A stretch of DNA of 64,000 nt. Origin: Runella sp. (GTDB lineage Bacteria > Bacteroidota > Bacteroidia > Cytophagales > Spirosomataceae). Below the pieces are notes generated by a model. That model saw only the letters and a program-made list of their open reading frames with translations. It did no database searches and was not told the origin of the DNA. The translations under genes and the position numbers were made by a program. Positions 53,860-62,750 of the stretch are shown here, piece by piece (position 1 is the first letter of the stretch; the number at the start of each line of letters is the position of its first letter). Location: positions 1 to 64,000 of the forward strand of contig NZ_JAIXST010000157.1 in the NCBI RefSeq assembly GCF_027484545.1, read 5' to 3'.

Positions 53860-55017
53860 CTATTCCAACCAACTCTTATAATATTTCCCATCATCAATTT
53901 TCAAAGCATCTTCAGTTACACATAAAGGCCTGAAAGTATCTATCATTACCGCCAACTCTTCTGTTCCAGTATGACCGATACTTCGCTCATAGGCTCCTGG
54001 TGCGGGGCCATGTGGTATACCTGCAGGATGCAATGTAATATGTCCTTGTTCAATGTTGTTTCGGCTCATAAAGTCACCATCCACATAATACAACATTTCA
54101 TCACTATCTATGTTAGAATGGTTGTACGGTGCAGGAATACTCAATGGATGGTAATCGTACAATCGTGGCACGAATGAGCAGATTACAAAGGCCTTAGTTT
54201 CAAAAGTCTGATGCACTGTTGGTGGTTGATGCACACGGCCTGTGATGGGTTCAAAATTGTGAATTGAAAACCCATAAGGAAAATTATATCCGTCCCAGCC
54301 AATCACATCAAATGGGTGCGTTGGGTATAACATTTCGTATAAAACACCTTGCTTTTTGATTTTTATGATAAAATCGCCTTTTTCATCGTGGGTTTCGAGG
54401 TCTTGGGGTAATTTTAAATCACGCTCACAAAATGGCGAATGCTCTAAGAGTTGCCCAAAATGATTTCTGTATCGTTTTGGTGTATATATTGGATGAAAAC
54501 TTTCTGCGTATAAAATTCGATTTTGTTCTGTATCAAAATCTATTTGATAAATCATACCTCTTGGAATGATAAGATAGTCACCATACTCAAAAGCGATATT
54601 GCCCAGCATGGTTCTCAAAGTACCACTGCCTTGGTGTATAAAAAGCATTTCGTCGGCATCTACATTTTTGTAGAAATATTCACGAAGCGATTTTTTTGGT
54701 GCTGCCAAACCTATGTGAATGTCAGAATTTACCAGAAGTGGGGTACGACTTTCTAAAAAATCATCCTTCGGTTTTACCTCAAAACCTTTCAAAAGGCGGG
54801 CTTTCATGCCTTTTTCAATGGCTATTTTAGGCGAAACGTCTTTTTCGGACAAAATCTCTTTGACCATAGTAGGCCGATGTATCTCATACAAAAGAGACGA
54901 CATGCCATCGAAGCCAATTGTTCCAAACAGTTGCTCATAGTATAGCCCACCATCAGTTTTTTTAAACTGAGTGTGCCGCTTTTGGGGCATTTTTCCTAAT
55001 TTATGATATATGGGCAT
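53860..55017 (-). CDS. hmgA: Homogentisate 1,2-dioxygenase
   Basis: A 385-residue homogentisate dioxygenase with the YEIHRPT motif near the N-terminus. The iron site is in the C-terminal cupin: NHSNIDSDEMLYYVDGDF (His, Glu) and TLHPAGIPHGPAPGAYE (His). It opens homogentisate to maleylacetoacetate with Fe(II) and oxygen. It starts 4 bases after the FAD hydroxylase stop, which fits a hydroxylase-dioxygenase pair making and cleaving homogentisate or a close analogue. Confidence 0.93.
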   Translation of the reverse strand: MPIYHKLGKMPQKRHTQFKKTDGGLYYEQLFGTIGFDGMSSLLYEIHRPTMVKEILSEKDVSPKIAIEKGMKARLLKGFEVKPKDDFLESRTPLLVNSDIHIGLAAPKKSLREYFYKNVDADEMLFIHQGSGTLRTMLGNIAFEYGDYLIIPRGMIYQIDFDTEQNRILYAESFHPIYTPKRYRNHFGQLLEHSPFCERDLKLPQDLETHDEKGDFIIKIKKQGVLYEMLYPTHPFDVIGWDGYNFPYGFSIHNFEPITGRVHQPPTVHQTFETKAFVICSFVPRLYDYHPLSIPAPYNHSNIDSDEMLYYVDGDFMSRNNIEQGHITLHPAGIPHGPAPGAYERSIGHTGTEELAVMIDTFRPLCVTEDALKIDDGKYYKSWLE

Positions 55018-55021
55018 AATT

Positions 55022-56701
55022 TTAATTTATAACATTTAAACTATGAACGTTTCTAAGAGTTTCTGCAATCTCTTCATCTATCATTTCCTGCTCAGTTTTG
55101 ATTAGACTATCTTGTTCAAAGAGATTTCCAGACATATATGAATTGATTAAATCTAATGCATTCGTAAATCTAAAATTTCGCCATCTACCCAAAATGTATT
55201 GGTCTGGGGTAAATAAGTAGGCACCTCCATCCACTAAATCATAAAGTTTTGAAAGTTTTTCGTTTTTGAAAATATCAATTTCGATAATCTCTATTTTGGC
55301 ATCGGATATTTGTTTCTTTTCATCCTCCGAAAGCCTGTTTTCATCAATTAGTAGAGTAAAATGATAACCTAATTTATCTATCAAATAGTCATTATCATTA
55401 CTACAATCTTTTACAGCTCTTCCAGGTTCCAAGTCCTGACTTTGCCAGCAGCCTTCTTCGGAATTTAAATATTTCCCATATACACAAGGTATGCTTAGTC
55501 GGCCACAATTTATTTGCTTTTTATAAAATACATCTGTCTTTGCTTTTTCTAAAATAGCATTTCTAATGGCAGTAGCTTCTTCACCCTGTGGGGCAATAAA
55601 TGTATTAGATTGACCCGTGCAAGCGATATTTTGGTCTGCAGCAGCGACCCTTTCGGCATTATAAGTTTCTAAAAGTTCCTTGTTATTGCCTCGTAAAATT
55701 GCGGCAAGTTTCCAACTCAAATTATCAGCGTCTTCAATGCCACTATTGGCACCTCTTGCTCCGAATGGACTTACTACATGGGCCGCATCACCTATGAAGA
55801 TGACATTTTTATGAACAAATCTCTCTAATTTCTTACTGCTAAAACTATAGATACTGGTCCAATCCAATTTGAAAGGTCGGTCTTTAATAACGCTTTTAAT
55901 TTTACTACTAATAAATTCCTTGTCTTGAGCAATCGAACTGTCTGCATTTTTTCCCAATTTAAAATCCAATCGCCATAAATTGTCTGGTTGCTTATGCAAC
56001 AAAATACTTTGCCCAGGTGCAAAAGGTGGGTCAAACCAAAACCATCTTTCAGAAGGAAAGTCGGCTTCCATTTTAAAATCTGCAATGAGGAATCGTTCTT
56101 CAAACCGCTCTCCTTGCATCTCCAAATTCTTGAGTTTGCGAATGGTACTTCTACTGCCATCACAAGCGACAAGGTATTTGGTTTGTATTGAATAATTGCC
56201 TTCTGGCGTTTCGATATCGACTTTTACAATTTCGTCATTAATGTGTTCGATATTTACTACTTTATTCTGCCATCTTATGTCAATTTTAGGTTCTTTCAAT
56301 ACCGCATCTATCAAAAAATGCTCAACATAATACTGTTGTAGATTAATAAAAGCCGGATATTTTGATAGCATTTCGGGCGATAAATCAAAACAGTCAATTT
56401 CCTGTTCTCTGAAAAAAATACGGCCAACATTCCATTGTACCCCTTTTTCTATCATCGGTTTTGCTACTCCCAATTTATCAAAAATCTCTAAACTTCGTTT
56501 GGCAAAACATATAGCACGACTGCCCACACTCACCTGATTGCCTTCATCTAAAAGCAAAACTCCGACGCCTTGTTTTGCCAATGACAAAGCCAATGTTAAG
56601 CCCACAGGACCTCCACCTACGATGCTTAAATCATAAATTTTAGAATTACCATCGCTTAATTCGGGCGGTTTTACAAATGGATAAGTTTGGTATTCAAACA
56701 T
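55022..56701 (-). CDS. FAD-dependent aromatic hydroxylase (MhpA/PheA-like)
   Basis: A 559-residue class A flavoprotein hydroxylase: GGGPVGLTLALSLAKQG near residue 30, VACDGSRSTIRKL, and the second FAD motif GDAAHVVSPFGARGANSGIEDADNL near 307. The C-terminal thioredoxin-like domain of the MhpA/phenol-hydroxylase group follows (about 430-559, with DGGAYLFTPDQYILGRWR). It would hydroxylate a phenolic acid, presumably to homogentisate given the next gene. The gene starts 2 bases after the GH30 stop, a striking link between a glycosidase and a ring hydroxylase. Confidence 0.88.
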   Translation of the reverse strand: MFEYQTYPFVKPPELSDGNSKIYDLSIVGGGPVGLTLALSLAKQGVGVLLLDEGNQVSVGSRAICFAKRSLEIFDKLGVAKPMIEKGVQWNVGRIFFREQEIDCFDLSPEMLSKYPAFINLQQYYVEHFLIDAVLKEPKIDIRWQNKVVNIEHINDEIVKVDIETPEGNYSIQTKYLVACDGSRSTIRKLKNLEMQGERFEERFLIADFKMEADFPSERWFWFDPPFAPGQSILLHKQPDNLWRLDFKLGKNADSSIAQDKEFISSKIKSVIKDRPFKLDWTSIYSFSSKKLERFVHKNVIFIGDAAHVVSPFGARGANSGIEDADNLSWKLAAILRGNNKELLETYNAERVAAADQNIACTGQSNTFIAPQGEEATAIRNAILEKAKTDVFYKKQINCGRLSIPCVYGKYLNSEEGCWQSQDLEPGRAVKDCSNDNDYLIDKLGYHFTLLIDENRLSEDEKKQISDAKIEIIEIDIFKNEKLSKLYDLVDGGAYLFTPDQYILGRWRNFRFTNALDLINSYMSGNLFEQDSLIKTEQEMIDEEIAETLRNVHSLNVIN

Positions 56702-56703
56702 GG

Positions 56704-58185
56704 TTATTTTATCAAAAAAGTATTGAATGTGTTTGGTTTTAGTGAAGGATTTATGGTTTTCCCTCCAATTTTGATATTGATATTTTTTTGTTCACTACTG
56801 TCGTTATGCACCAAAATAGCTATGCTTTTATCGGGATTTTCAAAGGCAATAATGTTATCAAAAGCCCCTTCGGTTTCCACTTTTTGAGCATTTGGTTTTA
56901 CAAAATGGCTCAAATGCTTCATTAGATAATACTCATGGCTATATCTATATTTTTTGGTCAAGGTATCGACAACTACAAGCGAGTTTTGATGCCAGCCCCA
57001 AGTACTTACGCCACCTTCATTTAAAGACATATTCCAGTACATGTATGCTGTTACCCCATTGTTTAGAAAATGCTTCATGAGGTCCCAAGAGTGAAGGGCA
57101 CCCTTCCAATCGTTATAACCATTACCACATTCTTGTTCTGACTGGTATAAATTTAAGTTGGGATAATTTTTGTTTATTGCCGCAATAGCATCTTTACCAG
57201 CCCATTGAAAGCCCACCCCTTTGATGTATGGTTTACTTTTGGGGTCTGTCAGTAAGGTATCAACCAATTTATAATTTGGTCTTTCCATGGTTCCAAAAAA
57301 GACATCAATATTCTTTTTTTGCATTTCAGGTCCTAAGTACGATACAAAATTTACCAAACTTGAGGCCTTCCAAGTGCAGCTCGGAAACACTTGGTCTGAG
57401 TTAAACTCGTTTTGGGGCATTACCATGCCTATTTTAATGCCTTCTTTTTTGTAAGCATCAATAAACTTTGAAAAATACAGGCTGTATGCTTTAAAATATT
57501 TATCCTCCTGTATAAATCCGTCATGCCCTTCTTTTATAGTTTGCTCGGGTTTCATTCCATTGCTAATGCCTCTAAAATCCATTCCCCAACTGTCTCGCAT
57601 TTTTTGCAATCTATCTGCTGGCCACTTACTTACATCAGGCACAGGTCTTGAGGCATAGTGCTTATTGTATTTCATCCAAGTAGGCGGAGACCAAGGCGAT
57701 GCCCAAAGTTTTAGGGCAGGATTGTATTTTTGAGCGTTTTTAATGAAGGGAATCAAAGTTTCAAAATCATTTTTGATGCTAAAATTTTTCATTTCAAAAT
57801 CTCCATCCGTTTCATTATAAGAATACCAATTTCTGGAGAAATCGTTTGCACCTACTGGCATGCGACAAATAGTGAAATTGGCTCCGATATTGGGTGCAAA
57901 AAACTCTTTTATGATAGACTCACGGTCTTTGGTGGGCAAAACATTAAGAGAAGTCCAACCCAGCTCATTGAAACATGCCCCAAAACCTTCGATTTTTTGT
58001 TGAGGTTTATCAAGTCTGATTTCTACATCAATTTTATCTGAAGCCTTACCAAGCTTTGGACTTTTTTGTTTTATCCATTGCTGCGATTCTGAAGTAGAAA
58101 CCCAGCTTACCGTATTCTGTGAAAATACACTTTTTGAAATAAGGTTACTTGCCAGTAATGCGAGTATTATTATATTTTTTTTCAT
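56704..58185 (-). CDS. Exported GH30 glycosidase
   Basis: A 493-residue exported GH30-type enzyme. A signal peptide (LLASNLISKSVFSQ) is followed by the TIM barrel: QKIEGFGACFNELGW, CRMPVGANDFSRNWYSY, LWASPWSPPTWMKYN. The acid/base Glu is in VMPQNEF and the nucleophile in YQSEQECGNG. The C-terminal beta-sandwich (about 420-493) is present. Characterised relatives hydrolyse beta-glucosides, beta-1,6-glucans or xylans. Its place inside an aromatic degradation operon suggests that it removes sugar from a phenolic glucoside before uptake. It is preceded by a Dabb gene 22 bases upstream. Confidence 0.88.
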   Translation of the reverse strand: MKKNIIILALLASNLISKSVFSQNTVSWVSTSESQQWIKQKSPKLGKASDKIDVEIRLDKPQQKIEGFGACFNELGWTSLNVLPTKDRESIIKEFFAPNIGANFTICRMPVGANDFSRNWYSYNETDGDFEMKNFSIKNDFETLIPFIKNAQKYNPALKLWASPWSPPTWMKYNKHYASRPVPDVSKWPADRLQKMRDSWGMDFRGISNGMKPEQTIKEGHDGFIQEDKYFKAYSLYFSKFIDAYKKEGIKIGMVMPQNEFNSDQVFPSCTWKASSLVNFVSYLGPEMQKKNIDVFFGTMERPNYKLVDTLLTDPKSKPYIKGVGFQWAGKDAIAAINKNYPNLNLYQSEQECGNGYNDWKGALHSWDLMKHFLNNGVTAYMYWNMSLNEGGVSTWGWHQNSLVVVDTLTKKYRYSHEYYLMKHLSHFVKPNAQKVETEGAFDNIIAFENPDKSIAILVHNDSSEQKNINIKIGGKTINPSLKPNTFNTFLIK

Positions 58186-58207
58186 TTTTATTTAAATTTT
58201 TTGTCAA

Positions 58208-58624
58208 TTATTTTTTTTCAGGTATCCAATAATCGTAAATAAGATATTCGTTGATATGTGGACCTATAATACCGCCAATCTTTTTATAATTGGGGTGTGT
58301 ATAAAAAACAGAATCCCTTACAAATTCAGATTCAAAAGTCATATAAAATGAATGTTTGTAGCCTTTGTCGAGGTTTCCTCTGCTTGATACGTTTTTATTA
58401 AAACTTAGGTCGTTTACTCCTTTTATAGTACCAAAAAGTTCGTACATAGCTTTTTCAATGGTATCCATTGGGGCAGTTTCTTTAAAGTTAAATAAGACGA
58501 TGTGGTGTAGTTTGCTTTCTGCCAACTTAGCCTTACTCACTTTATTACTGCTTAATTTTGAGCTACATCCCACATTAACAAAGGCTAAACAAACCAATAG
58601 TTTTAAAAACAATTTCATTTTCAT
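58208..58624 (-). CDS. Exported Dabb-family lipoprotein
   Basis: The 138-residue protein has a lipoprotein leader (LVCLAFVNVGCSS, Cys near residue 20) followed by a Dabb domain: LHHIVLFNFKETAPMDTIEKAM, SFYMTFESEFVRDSVFYTHPNYKKI. This is a surface or periplasmic version of the small barrel encoded at 25.8 kb. The ATG at 58618 (third codon) is an alternative start. It starts 4 bases after the nitronate monooxygenase stop and belongs to the cluster II operon. Function unknown. Confidence 0.82.
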   Translation of the reverse strand: MKMKLFLKLLVCLAFVNVGCSSKLSSNKVSKAKLAESKLHHIVLFNFKETAPMDTIEKAMYELFGTIKGVNDLSFNKNVSSRGNLDKGYKHSFYMTFESEFVRDSVFYTHPNYKKIGGIIGPHINEYLIYDYWIPEKK

Positions 58625-58628
58625 AGAT

Positions 58629-59729
58629 TTAAAATTTTGTTAAACAAATCTTTGCTTCTTTTACCATTTGACTTACAATTTCTGCCACAGGTTTTATATC
58701 TTTAATTAGTCCAACTGATTCTCCAGCCAAAAGGCTCATTTGCTCAAAATCACCTGTAGTTTCAGGAGTTGGTAGCACACCCGAAAACCGCCTGATTGGC
58801 CCCATCGCCGACTGACCTATGATTGGAAAATCTTCAGGTTTTTTATTGGCATAAGGGGCAGGATAATCTTTGCCTTCATATTCGGCAACTATTTTATTGC
58901 GAATGCCCCTTACTGTGGCATCCGGGAAATCAAAACCAAATATGTTATGATGCACTGTATCATGCACCTCGGATACCACAACCCTTTTTTTGTATTCCGG
59001 ATGAGCATTGGATTCTGGCGTAGCTAAAAAACGAGTACCTACCGAAACAGCATCCGCCCCCAAAGTAAGTGCAGCGGCCAAGCCTTGGCCATCCGCTATG
59101 CCACCTGCAACAATTAGGGGTATATCTGGCAAGGCTTTTTTAATATTGGGCAATAAAGAAAATACAGAAGCGGTGCTTCTATTATGTCCTCCAGCTTCGT
59201 ATCCCTGCACAATTAAGGCATCTGCACCAGCTTCAACGGCTATCTTGGCTTCTACCAAACTGCCTATCTGTATCCAAATTTTTACCTTGTTTTCTTTTAG
59301 TCTCTTTATATATTGAGCTGGCACATCGTCCCAGAAAAAAACTACGACGGGTACTTTCTCGGCAATACATACTTCAATATGTTCAATCTGAGTGAAGCGT
59401 GGTATGAAATTTATACCAAATGGTTTTCCTTTTAGCTCTGTTTTTATTTTTTGTATCTGGCTTTTCAAATAATCTATAGGAAATCCCGAACCACTCATTT
59501 GACCCAATGCACCCGTTTTTGAAACGGCTATGGCCAAGTCAGCATTGGCAATGAAGGCCATACCTGCTGAGATGATAGGAACCGATAATCCGTATACCTT
59601 CGTCAATTTGGTTTGTAGGGCTATAGTCGCTACATTTTCAGCTTTTACTATAGAAGGTGTTGCTGCAAATGCCGCTCCTAAAGCGGTATTCTTCAAAAAT
59701 GACCTTCGAGAATTATTTGATGCCTTCAT
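58629..59729 (-). CDS. Exported nitronate monooxygenase-like flavoprotein
   Basis: A 366-residue NMO/2-nitropropane-dioxygenase-fold protein. An N-terminal twin-arginine leader (NSRRSFLKNTALGAAF) is unusual, since most relatives are cytoplasmic. The FMN barrel motifs include ISAGMAFIANADLAIAVSKTGALGQ, ALIVQGYEAGGHN, IPLIVAGGIADG and GADAVSVGTRFLATPES. A folded flavoprotein would need Tat for export, in line with the leader. The reaction is not clear; an FMN-dependent oxidation or enoyl reduction step is possible. It is 117 bases downstream of the MBL gene. Confidence 0.85.
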   Translation of the reverse strand: MKASNNSRRSFLKNTALGAAFAATPSIVKAENVATIALQTKLTKVYGLSVPIISAGMAFIANADLAIAVSKTGALGQMSGSGFPIDYLKSQIQKIKTELKGKPFGINFIPRFTQIEHIEVCIAEKVPVVVFFWDDVPAQYIKRLKENKVKIWIQIGSLVEAKIAVEAGADALIVQGYEAGGHNRSTASVFSLLPNIKKALPDIPLIVAGGIADGQGLAAALTLGADAVSVGTRFLATPESNAHPEYKKRVVVSEVHDTVHHNIFGFDFPDATVRGIRNKIVAEYEGKDYPAPYANKKPEDFPIIGQSAMGPIRRFSGVLPTPETTGDFEQMSLLAGESVGLIKDIKPVAEIVSQMVKEAKICLTKF

Positions 59730-59812
59730 GTTAATTGTTTTTTATTTAAGTAGTCGATTAAAAGTTCTCAAGTATTAATTTTTCTACTACACTGGAATTA
59801 TCAACGACATTA

Positions 59813-59846
59813 AGTCTCCCCAATCCGGGGAGATTTAATGGGGGCT
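59813..59846. repeat. Degenerate G-rich repeat next to the MBL stop codon
   Basis: AGTCTCCCCAATCCGGGGAG followed by ATTTAATGGGGGCT. It begins at the base after the stop codon of the MBL-fold gene, echoing the placement of the cluster I copies. Confidence 0.6.
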
Positions 59847-60803
59847 TTAAATACTTGCTTGCAATGCAAACCACATTTCTTTGTCCTTTTCCGCCGTCCA
59901 TATTTTAGGATGCTTGATGCCTTGTGCTTCTTCATAAGCACGGGTCACATTGAATGGCATACAATGTTCAAAAATTACATAATCGCCAAAAATAGGTTTC
60001 ATTAAACCATGAATCTCTTTGTAGGCTTCGGTCAAATCTAAACCTTTTGCGACTGCAGCTTTTGCTGTTTCGAGCAACATGGTTACGTATTTCGTGGTGC
60101 TATCTATTGACTCATTTACTTCTTTTTCGTTAAAGAGAGCATTTCCACGGCCTGGGACTGCACAAACAGCACCCAATGCTTTTATATGTTGCAGCGTTTG
60201 GGGCCACTCTTCTAATTGGGCATCTCCACAATAAGGTGTAGCTCCGTATTCAAGCAAGTCTCCACTAAAAAGTGCCTTGCAATCTGGCACCCAAGCCACT
60301 ATGTCTCCACGTGTATGGCCAGCACCCAAGTGTTTCAATTCTACAATTCTATTGCCCAAATTGATCGTCATAGCTGTCTCGAAAGTGATGGTAGGGTAAG
60401 TCAAATGTGGAATGGATTCAACAGACCTAAATAACCTTGGAAAACGGTCTGTTTCGCTTTTGAAATCCTGCTCTCCTCTTTCATTTATCATTTCTAAAGT
60501 TTTGGTAGAGCATATTATTTCGGCACCTTCAAATGCCGATGCACCCAATACCCTCACTGCATGATAATGACTTAGAATTAAGTATTTTATAGGCTTATCA
60601 GTAACTGTTCTGATTTTTTCTATGAGTGCCTTTGCCATCACTGGAGTGGCTTGAGCTTCCATAACCAACACATGGTCGTCTCCAATAATGACCGCACTAT
60701 TGGGGTCACCTTGGGTGGTGTAAGCGTAAATATTAGGTGCTATTTCAGTAAATGTGATTTGTTTTTCTTCCAAATCTGAAACACTGGCAAACTGTTTTTG
60801 CAT
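59847..60803 (-). CDS. MBL-fold protein with altered metal motif
   Basis: A 318-residue metallo-beta-lactamase-fold protein without a signal peptide. The HxHxDH signature reads SHYHAVRVLGAS, so the Asp and third His of site 2 are missing. The later ligands remain: His in LGAGHTRGDIV, Asp in LFSGDLL and His in FEHCMPF. With one metal site at most, hydrolysis may differ from classical glyoxalase-II-type enzymes. I recall the SHYHAVRVLG form as a conserved subgroup in aromatic catabolic clusters of other bacteria, but could not check this. It lies 20 bases after the transporter gene. Confidence 0.82.
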   Translation of the reverse strand: MQKQFASVSDLEEKQITFTEIAPNIYAYTTQGDPNSAVIIGDDHVLVMEAQATPVMAKALIEKIRTVTDKPIKYLILSHYHAVRVLGASAFEGAEIICSTKTLEMINERGEQDFKSETDRFPRLFRSVESIPHLTYPTITFETAMTINLGNRIVELKHLGAGHTRGDIVAWVPDCKALFSGDLLEYGATPYCGDAQLEEWPQTLQHIKALGAVCAVPGRGNALFNEKEVNESIDSTTKYVTMLLETAKAAVAKGLDLTEAYKEIHGLMKPIFGDYVIFEHCMPFNVTRAYEEAQGIKHPKIWTAEKDKEMWFALQASI

Positions 60804-60823
60804 GATTTCTGTATTTTAAAATT

Positions 60824-62158
60824 TTATTCGTGTAAGTCTTTGCTTTCTTTTAAAAAAGGATTAATTATGAATGCTAATGCCACTAATCCTATGGGATAAA
60901 TTAATCCAACAAAAGGTGACATAGCGATACCCACTATTATATTTGCTTTGAGGAATTCTGTAACCAATGGTGTAGCCCCACCTATGAGTCCATTGCCTAT
61001 ATTGTGGGTAAAGCCCATGCTTGTATAGCGTACCTTGCTTTCAAAATACTCCATTACAAAAATGCCCATTGGGCCATATACCAATGCACTGGCAATCATA
61101 TTTATAAATGCCATAATAATAAATAGTAAGGTTGTGTTCAAAGGCAAACCATGAGCGGTGCTCAAACCATCAGGATTACCCAAGGTATTAAAAAAGTAGA
61201 ATGATATTGGTATAGAAATTAAGCCTAAACATATACCCATGTAAATGACTTTTTTTCGTCCAATTTTATCGCTCCAAGCTCCTGCCCATTGAAAAAACGG
61301 TGTTCCAAGAAGCATGGCAACAGCCAAAATAGTGAAACTTGTAAACTCGTCAATTTTCATGGCTCTCTGTAAAAAATAAAGAGTTACAAATTGGGAGGTC
61401 TGCATAATGGTACTCTGGGCAGCATTTCCTCCGAAAATCAACATCAACATGAGCTTAATTTGCTTCCATGAATTCAAAGATTCTTTTACTGGTGATTTAG
61501 ATAAATTGCCTGAGGCTTTCATTTCTAAATACACTGGCGTTTCGTCCATTTTTCGCCTTGCCAAATAGGAAAATAATACTAAAAAAGCACTACTCAAAAA
61601 TGGCAATCTCCAACCCCAACTAATAAAAGCCTCAGGACTCATTACAGACTGCACTGCTATTACAACAACTAAACAAAGCAAAAGACCAATTGGAACAGTA
61701 GCTTGAATAAACCCAGTATAATAGCCTCGCTTATCAGCAGGTGCATTTTCGGCAACATATACAATAGCACCAGAATACTCACCACTCAATGCAAAGCCTT
61801 GTGCCAATCTTAATAATAATAATAGGACTGGTGCCGCCCAGCCTATTTGACTAAAAGTAGGAATAAGACCGATGAAAAATGTGGCTCCACCCATAAGTAA
61901 CAAGGATAGCAAAAATGATTTTTTACGGCCTTTTCTGTCGCCCATACTCCCAAAGAAAAGTGAGCCAATAGGCCGTACAAAAAAAGAGGAACCTACAATA
62001 GCCAAAGTCTCTAAAAATGCGGTATTACTATTGGCAGGAAATAGCTGACTACTCAATAATTTTGCTAATATGACAGCCAAAAACAAATCGTACCACTCTA
62101 ACAAAGTCCCTGTTGCAGAGGCTATTATAGCCGTTTTCATTTTATTTTCAAGCATCAT
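60824..62158 (-). CDS. MHS-type MFS transporter for aromatic or organic acids
   Basis: A 444-residue major facilitator of the metabolite:H+ symporter group: ATGTLLEWYDLFLAVILAKLL is the family opening, FFGSMGDRKGRKKSF the MFS loop, and RLAQGFALSGEYSGAIVYVAENAP the usual helix 4-5 region. Relatives import shikimate, proline, citrate or aromatic acids with protons. As the second gene of the MarR-led operon, 6 bases after the regulator, it is the likely importer for the cluster II substrate. Confidence 0.88.
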   Translation of the reverse strand: MMLENKMKTAIIASATGTLLEWYDLFLAVILAKLLSSQLFPANSNTAFLETLAIVGSSFFVRPIGSLFFGSMGDRKGRKKSFLLSLLLMGGATFFIGLIPTFSQIGWAAPVLLLLLRLAQGFALSGEYSGAIVYVAENAPADKRGYYTGFIQATVPIGLLLCLVVVIAVQSVMSPEAFISWGWRLPFLSSAFLVLFSYLARRKMDETPVYLEMKASGNLSKSPVKESLNSWKQIKLMLMLIFGGNAAQSTIMQTSQFVTLYFLQRAMKIDEFTSFTILAVAMLLGTPFFQWAGAWSDKIGRKKVIYMGICLGLISIPISFYFFNTLGNPDGLSTAHGLPLNTTLLFIIMAFINMIASALVYGPMGIFVMEYFESKVRYTSMGFTHNIGNGLIGGATPLVTEFLKANIIVGIAMSPFVGLIYPIGLVALAFIINPFLKESKDLHE

Positions 62159-62164
62159 AGTTTT

Positions 62165-62593
62165 TTAGATACAGTTATAAATGATTGATTTTAAGACAGC
62201 TTGGGTTTCTTTTTTTTGATCTTCTGAAATATTTTTAAGAGCAAAATCTCTAAATTTCGGAACTTCTTTTTTTAGCATATCAATAGTTTCGTTTCCCTTT
62301 TGAGTAATATTTATTTGAGTCATTTTCCCATGAGTTGGGTGCGAAATTCTTTCCACATATCCATTGGATTCCAAAAGATCAATAATCCTTGTAATCGAAG
62401 CTTTATCTTTAAAAACTCTTTTGGCAACTTCGGTTTGAGTGATTCCATTGTAGTCAATAATGATGTTTAGAACAAGCCATTGGTCCAGGGTGATCTCATA
62501 TCCCGCATTCTTCAATTGGGTCTGAAAATATTGGCGATATACCTTTATTGCCTTCTCTAAAGTGTAAAAAAATGACTGATTAAGCTGTTCCAT
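62165..62593 (-). CDS. MarR-family transcriptional regulator
   Basis: From the ATG at 62593 (MEQLNQSFFYTLEKAIKVYRQYFQ) the product is 142 residues, the usual MarR length; the 28 in-frame codons upstream run through the operator palindrome and are rejected. The winged helix lies at about residues 45-110: LNIIIDYNGITQTEVAKRVF, ASITRIIDLLESNGYVERISH and GKMTQINITQKG. MarR proteins usually repress their own operon and release DNA when a phenolic ligand binds, which suits cluster II. It is the first gene of a ten-gene operon. Confidence 0.9.
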   Translation of the reverse strand: MEQLNQSFFYTLEKAIKVYRQYFQTQLKNAGYEITLDQWLVLNIIIDYNGITQTEVAKRVFKDKASITRIIDLLESNGYVERISHPTHGKMTQINITQKGNETIDMLKKEVPKFRDFALKNISEDQKKETQAVLKSIIYNCI

Positions 62594-62604
62594 GCCCCAA
62601 ATTA

Positions 62605-62636
62605 AATATTTATGTTGATATATCAACATAAATATT
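62605..62636. promoter_or_regulatory. 32-bp perfect palindrome, likely MarR operator
   Basis: AATATTTATGTTGATA is followed directly by its exact reverse complement. The site begins 12 bases upstream of the regulator ATG and covers the region where the promoter should be. Core TTGATATATCAA is a typical MarR half-site arrangement. Confidence 0.85.
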
Positions 62637-62750
62637 AATATTATTTTATTTTCATTGAATATTTTGTGAATTTTCAATTTTTACCAACCAGTTTTCCAAC
62701 AAACCTTTTTGCCCATTTATAGTCGAAATTGAGTTAGGCTAAAATAGGGT

